Shown in pieces: positions 10,275 through 19,647 of a stretch of DNA of 64,000 bases. The stretch's first letter is position 1; each line of letters opens with the position of its first letter. This DNA is from Verrucomicrobiota bacterium (GTDB lineage: Bacteria; Verrucomicrobiota; Verrucomicrobiia; Limisphaerales; JACQFS01). The stretch spans positions 1 to 64,000 of the forward strand of contig JACQFS010000170.1 of assembly GCA_016199935.1 (NCBI GenBank). The letters run 5' to 3'. The notes under the pieces are model-generated. The model was not told the origin of the DNA. It searched no databases and worked only from the letters and a program-made list of their open reading frames with translations. The position numbers were made by a program, and so were the translations under genes.

Positions 10275-10313
10275 CTTTGTCAGCGAACCGGATAAGCGTG
10301 CTTTGAACTTTGA
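10275..10313 (-). repeat. dispersed ~35-bp repeat, copy 2 (inverted relative to 8508)
   Basis: ctttgtcagcgaaccggataagcgtgctttgaactttgag. Confidence 0.75.
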
Positions 10314-10365
10314 GCTTTGAACTTTCCCCCGGCGTCTCTAGCGTCCGCCCGCAAAACCACGCGCC

Positions 10366-12504
10366 ATGCCTGCATTCGCCCTCGCCATCTTTACCGGCGC
10401 CTTTCTCATCTTCCTCGTCCAGCCGCTCATCGCGAAGTTCATCCTGCCGTGGTTCGGCGGGACGCCGGCGGTGTGGAGCACGTGCGTCCTTTTTTTCCAA
10501 CTGCTCCTGCTCGGCGGCTACGCTTACGCGCACCTGAGCATCAGCAAGCTGACGCCGCGCCGGCAGGTCATCCTGCATCTCGCGCTGCTCGCGGTCGCGC
10601 TGCTCTGGCTGCCCATCGTGCCGGGCGAGCAGTGGAAGCCGGCGGACGGGACGAATCCCTCCGGGCGCATCCTGCTGCTGCTGCTCGCCACGCTCGGCCT
10701 GCCGTATCTCGTGCTCTCGGCCACCGGGCCGTTGATGCAGGCGTGGTTCGCGGAGGCGCGGCCGGGTGTATCGCCGTATCGGCTGTATGCGCTTTCAAAT
10801 GTGGGCTCGCTGCTCGCGCTCGTGGCGTATCCGTTCATCGTGGAACCCAACCTCTCGCGGCGCGCGCAGGCGTGGGCGTGGTCCGGCGGGCTGCTGTTGT
10901 TCATCGGCTTCGCGGTGTGGTGCGGCGTGCTCGTGTGGAAGGCGGCGGGGCAGACGAAACCGGCCAGCACACCGGAGATGGCGGCCGCGGATTCTGCCGC
11001 CGAAGACAAGGGTGGTCCCAAATGGCTGTGGTTCATGCTCCCCGCGTGCGCCTCGGTGCTGCTGCTCGCGGTGACGAACAAGATTTGCCAGGACATCGCG
11101 GTCATCCCGTTTTTGTGGGTCGTGCCGCTGAGCCTTTACCTCGTCACGTTCATCGTGAGCTTCGACGGCCCGCGGTGGTATTGGCGGCCGTTCTGGATTC
11201 CGCTGTTCGTGATCTCCATTGGTGCGCTGCTCTGGATGCTCGCGGGGCCGGACCTCACCGAGCCGACTTCCAAAACTCTCAAGCCGCTCGCCTGGCTCAT
11301 TGAAAAATCCAACGGCCTGTCCATCCTCACGATCATCGGCATCTACGTCGGCACGATGTTCGTGTGCTGCATGGTCTGCCACGGCGAGCTCTACCGGCTC
11401 CGGCCCGGCGCGAAAAAACTCACGGGCTACTTCCTCACCATCTCCGCCGGCGGCGCGGCGGGCGGTCTGTTCGTCGCGCTCGTCGCGCCGTTCATCTTCC
11501 GCCATTTCCTGGAAATGCAGGTTGGTTTCTTCGCCGTGTGCGTGCTCGTGGTGACCGTGCTCTGGGTGGACAAGAATGGCTGGCTGCGTCATCCGCGCCA
11601 CGCGTGGTCGTGGTTCGTCGTGCTGCCGGCGCTCGGCGGAGTGGGCGGGCTGTTTTACTTCGACGCGCGCGAGGACATGCGCGGTGCCTCCGAGCTGGCG
11701 CGGAACTTCTACGGTGTGCTCAAGGTTTACGAGTCCTGGCCCGACAATCCGGATCTGCACAAATTCATGTTCCAGCACGGCGGCACCACGCACGGGTTGC
11801 AGTTTGTGGATGACGCCAAGCGCCGCCTGCCGACGACGTATTACACGAGCAGCAGCGGCGTGGGGTTGGCGATGAAAAATTTCCCGCGCAAGGAGAACCG
11901 CCGCATCGGCCTCGTGGGCCTCGGCGCGGGCAGCCTCGCGGTATATGGCAAAGCGGGCGACACCATGCGCATCTACGAGATCAACCCCGAGGTGCCGCGC
12001 ATCGCAAACAAATGGTTCACCTACCTCAAGGACTCCGCCGCGAAGATTGAGCTCTCGATGGGCGACGCGCGCCTCTCGCTGGAACGCGAGCCGTCGCAGC
12101 AGTTCGACATCCTCGTGCTCGACGCCTTCAGCAGCGACGCGATCCCGGTGCACCTGCTCACGCGCGAGGCCATCGAGATTTACCGGCGGCACCTGAAGCC
12201 GGACGGCGTGATCTGCGTGCACATCTCCAATCGCCACCTGAATCTCCAACCCGTCGTGTTCGACCTCGCCAGGCATTTCAACTACAAGGCCATCCTCTTT
12301 CGCGACGACGACGTGGACGAACGGCAGGAGGACGAGGAAACCGGCGGCGCCTACACGACCGACTGGGTGCTGCTGACGAACAACGAGGAGTTCGCGAACC
12401 TCCCCGCCATCCACGGCGGCAAGGGCGAGCGGGACGAGTTCAAAAAGAAAATGCCGATGTGGACCGACGAGCGCAGCAGCCTCTCGGAGATTTTCATTTT
12501 CTGA
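10366..12504 (+). CDS. fused MFS-like transporter / spermidine synthase-like protein
   Basis: multiple TM helices then IGLVGLGAGSLAVYGKAGDTMRIYEINPEVPRIA and ILVLDAFSSDAIPVHLLTREA. Confidence 0.85.
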   Translation: MPAFALAIFTGAFLIFLVQPLIAKFILPWFGGTPAVWSTCVLFFQLLLLGGYAYAHLSISKLTPRRQVILHLALLAVALLWLPIVPGEQWKPADGTNPSGRILLLLLATLGLPYLVLSATGPLMQAWFAEARPGVSPYRLYALSNVGSLLALVAYPFIVEPNLSRRAQAWAWSGGLLLFIGFAVWCGVLVWKAAGQTKPASTPEMAAADSAAEDKGGPKWLWFMLPACASVLLLAVTNKICQDIAVIPFLWVVPLSLYLVTFIVSFDGPRWYWRPFWIPLFVISIGALLWMLAGPDLTEPTSKTLKPLAWLIEKSNGLSILTIIGIYVGTMFVCCMVCHGELYRLRPGAKKLTGYFLTISAGGAAGGLFVALVAPFIFRHFLEMQVGFFAVCVLVVTVLWVDKNGWLRHPRHAWSWFVVLPALGGVGGLFYFDAREDMRGASELARNFYGVLKVYESWPDNPDLHKFMFQHGGTTHGLQFVDDAKRRLPTTYYTSSSGVGLAMKNFPRKENRRIGLVGLGAGSLAVYGKAGDTMRIYEINPEVPRIANKWFTYLKDSAAKIELSMGDARLSLEREPSQQFDILVLDAFSSDAIPVHLLTREAIEIYRRHLKPDGVICVHISNRHLNLQPVVFDLARHFNYKAILFRDDDVDERQEDEETGGAYTTDWVLLTNNEEFANLPAIHGGKGERDEFKKKMPMWTDERSSLSEIFIF

Positions 12505-12617
12505 AAGGCGGCGTGACGCCGCGCTCCGACACCCACGAGGTCCAGATGCGTTTCGCCCTGAAGTTTTTCCCCGAACGCCCGTTTGACTTTGCCCCGGCCG
12601 CTGGCATTCTGCGCCCC

Positions 12618-13166
12618 ATGAAATTTGTCCTCCTCGCCGCCGTGGCCGCGCTCGTCGCGGGCAGCGTGGGCGCGCGCGCCGCGGGACTGCTCGACATCCC
12701 GCTCAAGGACATCCACGGCAAGGACACGTCGCTCAAGGCGTGGAAGGGCAAGGTGCTGCTCATCGTCAACGTCGCGAGCGAGTGCGGTTACACGCCGCAA
12801 TACGCCGGCCTCGAGGCGCTCTACCAGAAGCACAAGGACGCCGGCCTCGTGGTGTTGGGTTTTCCGTGCAACCAGTTCGGCGGACAGGAGCCGGGCGGCG
12901 AGGCGGAGATTTTGAAATTCTGCACCGGCAACTACCACGTCACGTTCCCGATGTTCAGCAAGGTCGAGGTCAACGGCCCGGGCGCGCACCCGCTCTTCGC
13001 CGCGCTCACGGGCAAGGACTCGCCGGCGCCCGGTCCGGTGGCGTGGAATTTTGGAAAGTTTCTCATTGGCCGCGACGGCAAGATTGTGAAACGCTTCGAC
13101 TCCGGCGACGAACCGGAGTCGCCGGAGGTGGTGTCCGCCATCGCGGCGGCACTCAAAACCAAATAA
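12618..13166 (+). CDS. secreted glutathione peroxidase
   Basis: LLIVNVASECGYTPQYAGLEALY, VVLGFPCNQFGGQEP, WNFGKFLIGRDGKIV motifs; N-terminal signal. Confidence 0.92.
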   Translation: MKFVLLAAVAALVAGSVGARAAGLLDIPLKDIHGKDTSLKAWKGKVLLIVNVASECGYTPQYAGLEALYQKHKDAGLVVLGFPCNQFGGQEPGGEAEILKFCTGNYHVTFPMFSKVEVNGPGAHPLFAALTGKDSPAPGPVAWNFGKFLIGRDGKIVKRFDSGDEPESPEVVSAIAAALKTK

Positions 13167-13230
13167 ACTCGTCGGAAAAATTACGGCCGGCGGGCGCCGA
13201 ATGCGCCGCGCGGGCCAGAGCGAAAAAATT

Positions 13231-13533
13231 ATGTCCAAGATCAACCACGTCGTCCTCCTGAAGTTCAAAGAGGGAACCACCGAAGAAACCGTCACGCAGA
13301 TTTTCGACCAGGTGCTCGAACTCTCCGAGAACGTCCCCGGCATCGAGAACTACACCGGCGGCCCGAACAACAGCCCCGAGGGGCTTGCGCAGGGCTTCAC
13401 CCACGCGTTCGTCATCACCTTCAGCGATGCCGCCGCGCGCGACGCCTACCTCACGAACGCCGACCACGGAAAGTTCAAGGACGCCGCGCTGCCGCACGTG
13501 GAGAACGTGGCCATCGTGGATTTCGAGGTTTGA
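13231..13533 (+). CDS. Dabb (stress-responsive A/B barrel) family protein
   Basis: MSKINHVVLLKFKEGTTEET...YTGGPNNSPEGLAQGFTHAFVITFSD...YLTNADH. Confidence 0.88.
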   Translation: MSKINHVVLLKFKEGTTEETVTQIFDQVLELSENVPGIENYTGGPNNSPEGLAQGFTHAFVITFSDAAARDAYLTNADHGKFKDAALPHVENVAIVDFEV

Positions 13534-13536
13534 GTC

Positions 13537-13604
13537 GGAGCGCGGAGCTCCGGCTCCGCGTGTCCCGGTCCGTTCGAACGCGCAGAGCTGGAGCTCTGCG
13601 CTCC
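13537..13604. repeat. intergenic inverted repeat
   Basis: ggagcgcggagctc ... gagctctgcgctcc arms between convergent genes. Confidence 0.6.
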
Positions 13605-14711
13605 TCATTTTTCCCCGAGCGCCTTCACGACCCGCTGGCGCTCGTCCTTGTCCTTCCGGCCGAGCTTGCGGACTTCCTTGTAGAATTTTTCCGAGTCGCC
13701 GTCCTGTTGCTTGAGCAGCGCGGCGAAGCCGGGGACGAGTTCGTAGTAAGTTGAAATGGTGTTGAGCCGTGCGTTATTCAGCTCCTTGGCGAACCACCGG
13801 TCGTATTCGCCGCGGCCGCCCCACGTTTCCTTCAGCCCGCCGTAGCTTGCGCGCAGACGATCGAACGCGGCGGCTTTCTCCGCGCGCATCGTCTCGGGCG
13901 GGAGGTTCGTGCGCGCGTAGAGCGCGGTCAGTTCGTCGCGCGTGCGGAAGATGAGGTGGGAAAAATCGGTCTCGTGGCCGAGGCCGGCCTCATACTTCGC
14001 GAGCGCCTCCGGTTTTTTCTCCGCGCGAAACCAGCGGCGCACGCCCTCCTGCGCATTGGCGGTGGCGAAGGCCTCGTTGAAATCCGTGTCGCCGGAAATG
14101 AAGACCTTCTGGTGCGTGAGTTCGTGGAAAAGCACCTCGGCGAGATCGTCCTCGTCGCGGTTGATGAAAGTGTTGAGCACCGGATCGGGAAACCAGCCGA
14201 GCGTCGAGTAGGCCTCCACCCCGCCGACGAAGACATCCTGCCCCTCGGTTCTTATTTTCGCCGCGTAGTCGCGGGCGCTCCGCTCGTTGAAGTAGCCGCG
14301 GTATTTCAAACTCCCGACCAACGGATACCACCAGCTCCGCGCTTCAAGCGAAAACTCCGGCGCGGCGTAAATGGTCCACACGGCGTAGCGCCGGCCGAGG
14401 TCGGCGTAGTTGAGGTAATGGCGATGCGCGGAGAGATGCAGCTCGCGCTCGGCGAAGGTGCGCACGCGCAGGACGAATTCGAGCTGGGCGCGGAGCTTGG
14501 GCGGCGTGTTGGTGCTCGCGAGAAAATCCGCGATGGGCTTGGGCGCCGTGAGCATTTGCCATTGCCCGCGCGCGGCCTGGCCGTAGAACCGGCACGACTC
14601 GCACCCGCACAGCGCGAGCAGCAGCGCGAGCAGCAGCGCGAGCGAGGCGAACAGGAAGGTGAGTTTTCTGGCGCGCTTCTTTCGCGATTTGGCGGCGGGG
14701 GCGTCGGGCAC
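13605..14711 (-). CDS. predicted aminopeptidase (zinc, HExxH type)
   Basis: AEVLFHELTHQKVFISGDTDFNEAFAT zinc motif; N-terminal TM/lipobox-like cysteine. Confidence 0.8.
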   Translation of the reverse strand: MPDAPAAKSRKKRARKLTFLFASLALLLALLLALCGCESCRFYGQAARGQWQMLTAPKPIADFLASTNTPPKLRAQLEFVLRVRTFAERELHLSAHRHYLNYADLGRRYAVWTIYAAPEFSLEARSWWYPLVGSLKYRGYFNERSARDYAAKIRTEGQDVFVGGVEAYSTLGWFPDPVLNTFINRDEDDLAEVLFHELTHQKVFISGDTDFNEAFATANAQEGVRRWFRAEKKPEALAKYEAGLGHETDFSHLIFRTRDELTALYARTNLPPETMRAEKAAAFDRLRASYGGLKETWGGRGEYDRWFAKELNNARLNTISTYYELVPGFAALLKQQDGDSEKFYKEVRKLGRKDKDERQRVVKALGEK

Positions 14712-14754
14712 GGCGGGGTTTGTAATTCAGAACCGGCGCGGTGTCAGCAAGCCA

Positions 14755-14850
14755 GTGCCGCAGGCACGAAAGAAAATAGCCCCGGTTTTCAAGCCGGGGT
14801 TTGCAGCGGGAGAGTGCGAGTCCCGTCAGGGACGAGAGAAGGATGAACGA
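14755..14850. repeat. multi-hairpin intergenic element
   Basis: gtgccgcaggcacgaaag / gccccggttttcaagccggggtt / gtcccgtcagggacgagag: three successive stem-loops. Confidence 0.55.
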
Positions 14851-14916
14851 AATTTTTCTGCCGGCCCTTCGGGACTCGGGGCCGGAACTGCCGGCAGGAT
14901 GCCGGCGGCACGTTGG

Positions 14917-16053
14917 TCAATGATGCGTGCAGACGAGGTCGCGCGCCGGCTCGATGCCCCAGCGTTTGCCGGTGGCTTCGAGGTCGGGTGTGAGCGACCA
15001 GCGGTCGGGCAGGGGCTCGCCGGCGTAACCGGGATTGCCGCCCTTGAGTTCCATGCAGCCCTTGTTGTCGCCGATGCGCGCGATGGCTTCGATTTCCTCC
15101 GCGCTCAACTTCACGTCGGGCAGCGCGGCGAGTTCGTCCACCTTGGCCTCGTAAGTTTTCGCGCCGTCGCCGAGCTCCTGGACGAAGGTGGGGATGACGC
15201 TCTGCACGGGCGATTGCGCGAGGGTCCAGAGGCACGCGAGTTGGAGCGGGGTGAGGCCGTGCTTCTGCGCGATGGGGCGCATTTTTTCCAGCTTCTCGTT
15301 GCCGGCCTCGACCCAGCCGGCGGGGCGATGCGCGCGGTGATCGTGCGAGCCGAACTGGTGGCCGGGCTTCACGTCGTCGTGAAAGATGCCGCCGTAGTCC
15401 ACGACGCGGGCCATGAGTTTCACGTTGTGTTTGCGCGCGGCGGGGAGGGCGAGGTTGCCGGGCCACGGCTCCATCGGGCCGAGGATGATCATCGCCCAGT
15501 CAATGAGTCCGTCGAAGCGCTCGAAGCAGTTGATGAGGTCGAGCGAGAAGCCGTTGGCCGGTCCGGGCGCGACGCCGAGGAGGCTCGTAAGCTTGGACTC
15601 CTTGAGTTTCTCCATGCCTTTCCACACAACCTCGTTGGCGTAGCCGATGGAGTCGGGGTTGTGCAGCATCACGACGTCGAAGTGGTCGGTGCGGCAGCGT
15701 TCGAGGCATTTCGTCGCGGCCATTTCGAGGTAGCCGGCGTAGTCGGCGGGCTGGCGCAACGTGGAGCTGGTGAAGCGCGGGAAGCCTTTCGAGCCGTCGC
15801 GTTTTCCGGAATAAATGTCGTGCCCGAGCACGCCGACGAGGCAGTAAGTGTCGCGCGGCACGCCGGCGAGCGCGCGGCCGAGCATCGTGTCGGCCTCGCC
15901 GTTGCCGTAAACGTCGGAGGTCATGAAGGTGCGGATGCCGCGGTCGTAGGCGCGGCGCAGGGCGGCGAGGTAGCGTTCCTCGGTGAGCGGTTCGCCGAAG
16001 TGCATGTAGCGTCCGCCGCTCCAGGTTCCGTAGGCAGTGCGAGTGGGTTGCAT
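14917..16053 (-). CDS. aldo/keto reductase
   Basis: FMTSDVYGNGEADTMLGRALAG, HFDVVMLHNPDS, LGVAPGPANGFS, PLQLACLWTLAQSPVQSVIPTF. Confidence 0.85.
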   Translation of the reverse strand: MQPTRTAYGTWSGGRYMHFGEPLTEERYLAALRRAYDRGIRTFMTSDVYGNGEADTMLGRALAGVPRDTYCLVGVLGHDIYSGKRDGSKGFPRFTSSTLRQPADYAGYLEMAATKCLERCRTDHFDVVMLHNPDSIGYANEVVWKGMEKLKESKLTSLLGVAPGPANGFSLDLINCFERFDGLIDWAMIILGPMEPWPGNLALPAARKHNVKLMARVVDYGGIFHDDVKPGHQFGSHDHRAHRPAGWVEAGNEKLEKMRPIAQKHGLTPLQLACLWTLAQSPVQSVIPTFVQELGDGAKTYEAKVDELAALPDVKLSAEEIEAIARIGDNKGCMELKGGNPGYAGEPLPDRWSLTPDLEATGKRWGIEPARDLVCTHH

Positions 16054-16139
16054 AAATTTTAGCGGGGCGAAATCTAGAAGCGCGGCCGGGCGGGGGCAAA
16101 CCTGTTTTTGTCAGCGTTCACCCGGATGTTGCGGCGGGG

Positions 16140-16260
16140 TTTTAACGCAAAGGCGCAAAGGCGCAAAGACGCGAGAGGAATCTCAGATCGAGTCTGGCCC
16201 GCCAAGCGGAAGTCGTTTGTATTCCTCGCGCCTTTGCGTCGTTGCGCCTTTGCGCTAAAA
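16140..16260. repeat. long imperfect inverted repeat (GCAAAGGCGCAAAG type)
   Basis: ttttaacgcaaaggcgcaaaggcgcaaagacgcgagaggaat ... tattcctcgcgcctttgcgtcgttgcgcctttgcgctaaaa. Confidence 0.85.
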
Positions 16261-16268
16261 AGAAAACC

Positions 16269-17627
16269 TCACGCCACCCGCCAGATCCCGCGATACTCGC
16301 GGTCGAGCCACTTCGCGTTGCCGGTGCCGTTGATGAATTCGTGCTTCGCCGGGTTCCACTGGATTTTCTTCCCGTAGCGGTAGGCGAAATTCACGAGGTG
16401 GCAGACGGTGACGGTGTGTGCGCCAACATCCACGTCCGTGATCGGCCGCTTGCGGTTGCGAATGCACGCGATGAAATCCGCCTTGTGATCCGTGCTGGCG
16501 TAGAGCTTCACCTTGGCCTTCGCGAGATACTCCTTTTCCACGCCGTCCAGGATTTGCTGCAAGCCGGCCTTGTCCTTGGCGAGCGAACTGGCCGCGTCCT
16601 TGCCGCCGAGTTCCATCCCGAACTTGCCCCGGTTCACATAAATTTTCCCGCCGCTGCCGAAGAACGTCACACCGTTCTCGCTGATGTGCTCGACCTCGAT
16701 GCCGTCCGCGTAGCGGTAGCGCACGCCGCTCTGCGCCGTCGCCACGTCGGCGGGCGGGGTGATCTCGACGGGACCGCTGGCGTCCATGCCCAGGCCCCAT
16801 TGCGCGATGTCGAAATGGTGCGCGCCCCAGTCGGTGACCATGCCGCCGCCGTATTCCCAATAGTTGCGCCACGCGGGGAAATGAGTGTGGACGCCGCGCG
16901 GGCTGAGGATCGAGTTGTAGGGCCGCATCGGCGCGGGGCCGAGCCACATGTTCCAGTCGAGGCCCGGCTCCATCGGCTCCTCGGGCAGGTCGCACGGTTT
17001 GCCGGGGCCGCCGACGCCGACGGTGACGCGGGAAATTTTTCCGATGACGCCATTGCGGACGAGTTCGCACGCGACGCGGAACTCGCGCGAACTGCGCTGC
17101 ATCGAGCCGGTCTGGAACACGCGCTGGTTCCGGCGCACGGCGGCCACCATGGCGCGCGCTTCCTTGACCGTTTCGGACAGCGGCTTCTCGCAATAGATGT
17201 CCTTGCCCGCGTAGGCCGCGGCGACGCTGATGATCGCGTGCCAGTGGTCCGGCGTGGCGATGCAGACGGCGTCAATGTCCTTGCGCGCGAGCACCGCGTG
17301 GAAGTCGGTGTAAGCGTCGCAGCCCTTGAACGTGCCGCCGGGCGTCTTCTTCGCGTAGTAAGCCTCGACCGTTTTCTTCGCGGCCTCGCGGCGCGTGGTG
17401 TCCACGTCGCACACGGCGACGACCTGCGTGTCGGCGCGATTGAGGAAGCCGCCGAGGAGCCCGCCGGCCTGTTTGCCGTTGCCGATGAAACCCATCGTGA
17501 GGCGGTCGTTCGCGCCGAGGCGGCGGTCGGTCGCGCAACCGCCGGAAAGAATCAGCGGCGCGGCGAACGCGGTGGCGGCGGAGGCGTGGAGGAAATGGCG
17601 GCGGGAGACGTTGGCGGGGTTGGTCAT
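16269..17627 (-). CDS. Gfo/Idh/MocA-family oxidoreductase with Tat signal
   Basis: MTNPANVSRRHFLHASAATAFAAPLILSGGC; LTMGFIGNGKQAGGLLGGF; ATPDHWHAIISVAAAYAGKDIYCEKPLS. Confidence 0.92.
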   Translation of the reverse strand: MTNPANVSRRHFLHASAATAFAAPLILSGGCATDRRLGANDRLTMGFIGNGKQAGGLLGGFLNRADTQVVAVCDVDTTRREAAKKTVEAYYAKKTPGGTFKGCDAYTDFHAVLARKDIDAVCIATPDHWHAIISVAAAYAGKDIYCEKPLSETVKEARAMVAAVRRNQRVFQTGSMQRSSREFRVACELVRNGVIGKISRVTVGVGGPGKPCDLPEEPMEPGLDWNMWLGPAPMRPYNSILSPRGVHTHFPAWRNYWEYGGGMVTDWGAHHFDIAQWGLGMDASGPVEITPPADVATAQSGVRYRYADGIEVEHISENGVTFFGSGGKIYVNRGKFGMELGGKDAASSLAKDKAGLQQILDGVEKEYLAKAKVKLYASTDHKADFIACIRNRKRPITDVDVGAHTVTVCHLVNFAYRYGKKIQWNPAKHEFINGTGNAKWLDREYRGIWRVA

Positions 17628-17877
17628 GCGGCTGTTATGCGCCGCGAGGAAAGCGGCGGCAAGTTTTTCTATTTCCATCCGCGGCCGGGCAGGCCGGCGA
17701 AAAATCGTAACACCCCCCGCCGTAAAGTTCCGCCCGTGAGGGCAGGGTGGTTCAACGGCGGGCGGGGGCGCGCAACGGCTGGGAAGAGCGCCACCGCCGC
17801 AGACGACGAACCCTCGTTCCAACAAGGGAACGACAGCGGGCGAGGGGTGTTAAATCCAAAAGCATTTCGGTGCCGGT

Positions 17878-18345
17878 TCAGAGGCGCCCCTGCGCGATGC
17901 CCAATTGGGTGTCGCGGTAGGTGCGCAAAAAAAGATTCGTCTCGGCGACCTGCTGCATGATGAGCGCGCCGAGGCTGTCAATGTCGTCCTTGTGGACGAC
18001 GGCGTTGACGCTGTGCTGGAGGGCGTGGAGCGTGTTGAGCGTCGCGAAATTTTCGCCGAGGAGGAAAATCACCGAGTGCCGGCGGCGGCTCATCGGCATC
18101 TGCTGGAGCGTGGTGAGCGCGCGGTTGTCAACCGGGAGATCGCAGAGAAACTTCTCCTCGATGATCACCAGTTCGTATTGGACGTGGACGTAGTTGTTGA
18201 GGAAGTCGTCGTGGTGCGCGGCCTCGTAGGGTTTGTAGCCGAGCGCCTTGAGGACGTCCTTGGCGACGCCGAGATACTCGGGCGAACTGAGGCCGAGCAG
18301 GGCGGGTTTGCCCTCGGCGCTGCCAAAATCAATTTCGATGGCCAT
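17878..18345 (-). CDS. receiver-like hypothetical protein upstream-linked to pilT genes
   Basis: MAIEIDFGSAEGKPALLGLSSPEYLGVAKDVLKALGYKPYEA...; 3-bp spacing from pilT-like gene. Confidence 0.5.
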   Translation of the reverse strand: MAIEIDFGSAEGKPALLGLSSPEYLGVAKDVLKALGYKPYEAAHHDDFLNNYVHVQYELVIIEEKFLCDLPVDNRALTTLQQMPMSRRRHSVIFLLGENFATLNTLHALQHSVNAVVHKDDIDSLGALIMQQVAETNLFLRTYRDTQLGIAQGRL

Positions 18346-18348
18346 GCG

Positions 18349-19602
18349 TCACTTGAGTTTGAGCGCGAAGCCCGGTTGGGGCGCGCGGCGTAGTCCAGGT
18401 TCGGCCGCGCCGCGCGGGGCGGGGGCGCCCTTCGCGGGGCCGCCGGCCGCGGGCAGCGACGAGAGGTTGAGTTTCACGAGGTCCTCGGCGGAGAGGCCCT
18501 GCTTCTTGCGGATCATGTCAATGCCGCGCGAGACGTGGCCGCGCTTGGTCGCGTAGCGCAATGCGATCTCCTCGCTGATGACGCCGGACTCGTAGGCTTC
18601 GAGGCACGAGTAATCAAACGTGCGCCAGCCGAAGGTGGTGCTCGCCTCGATGATCTCGTAAAAACTTTTCCCGTCGCTCTCGCCGTGGATGACGCTCTCG
18701 TTGACGCGGAGGTTGGTGCCCATGATTTCGAGCAACGGCATGCGCCCGCCGGATTGCTTGGGGACGAGCCGCTGGCTGATGACCCAGCGGAGCGTGTCGG
18801 CGAGCCGGTAGCGCACCTGTTCCTGCTCCTCGGGGTCGAACATGCCGAGGATGCGGTTGACCGTCTGGCCGGCGTCGATCGTGTGCAGCGTGCTGAAGAC
18901 GAGGTGGCCCGTCTCCGCGGCGGTGAGCGCGATCTCGACCGTGAGGCGGTCGCGCATTTCGCCCACGAGGATGATCTTCGGCGCCTGGCGCAGCGCGGCG
19001 CGCAGGCCGTTGGCGTAGGTGTCGAAGTCGTTGCCCATCTCGCGCTGGTTGAAGGTGGAGAGCACCGGCGTGTGGACGAACTCGACCGGGTCCTCGAGCG
19101 TGATGATGTGGCAGGCGCGCTTGTTGTTGATCTCGCCGAGCATGGCCGCGAGCGTCGTGGATTTGCCGCTGCCCGTGGCGCCGGTGAGGAGGACCAACCC
19201 GGTCTTTTCGTCCGTCGGTTTGGAGAGGACCGTCGGCAGGCCCAACTCGGCGAGGGTGGGGATGGCGGTGTTGAGCTTGCGCAGGACGATCGAGTAGTTG
19301 CCGCGCTGCGAGAAGATGTTCACGCGGAAACGCGCGCGGTCGCTGACGCCGTAGGAGCAATCGCACGAGCCGGTGCGCAGGAGGTCCTCGGTGAGGCGGC
19401 GGTTGCCGGCGATGATCTTCAGCGCGAGATGCTCGGTCTGGAAGGGCGTGAGCGCGCCGATGGGCGGGTCGGTGATGATGGGGACCAACTCGCCATAAAC
19501 CTCCACCTGCAACGGCCGGCCGGGGGTGAAGTTCAAGTCGGAGATGTCCGGATACGAATCCATCATCGCCGACAGGAAGTAATCAAGTTCGTTGATCCGC
19601 AT
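18349..19602 (-). CDS. PilT/PilU-type twitching motility ATPase (second copy)
   Basis: VLLTGATGSGKSTTLAAMLGEIN Walker A, HIITLEDPVEFVH Asp box, GEMRDRLTVEIALTAAETGHLVFSTLHT. Confidence 0.93.
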   Translation of the reverse strand: MRINELDYFLSAMMDSYPDISDLNFTPGRPLQVEVYGELVPIITDPPIGALTPFQTEHLALKIIAGNRRLTEDLLRTGSCDCSYGVSDRARFRVNIFSQRGNYSIVLRKLNTAIPTLAELGLPTVLSKPTDEKTGLVLLTGATGSGKSTTLAAMLGEINNKRACHIITLEDPVEFVHTPVLSTFNQREMGNDFDTYANGLRAALRQAPKIILVGEMRDRLTVEIALTAAETGHLVFSTLHTIDAGQTVNRILGMFDPEEQEQVRYRLADTLRWVISQRLVPKQSGGRMPLLEIMGTNLRVNESVIHGESDGKSFYEIIEASTTFGWRTFDYSCLEAYESGVISEEIALRYATKRGHVSRGIDMIRKKQGLSAEDLVKLNLSSLPAAGGPAKGAPAPRGAAEPGLRRAPQPGFALKLK

Positions 19603-19647
19603 GGATTGAAAGCGTCGTTGGCGCGCGCCGCCTGCTTCGCCGGGTTT

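Noticed and set aside
14659-16062. 467-aa plus-strand ORF
   Set aside because: Antisense to the aldo/keto reductase; no motifs.
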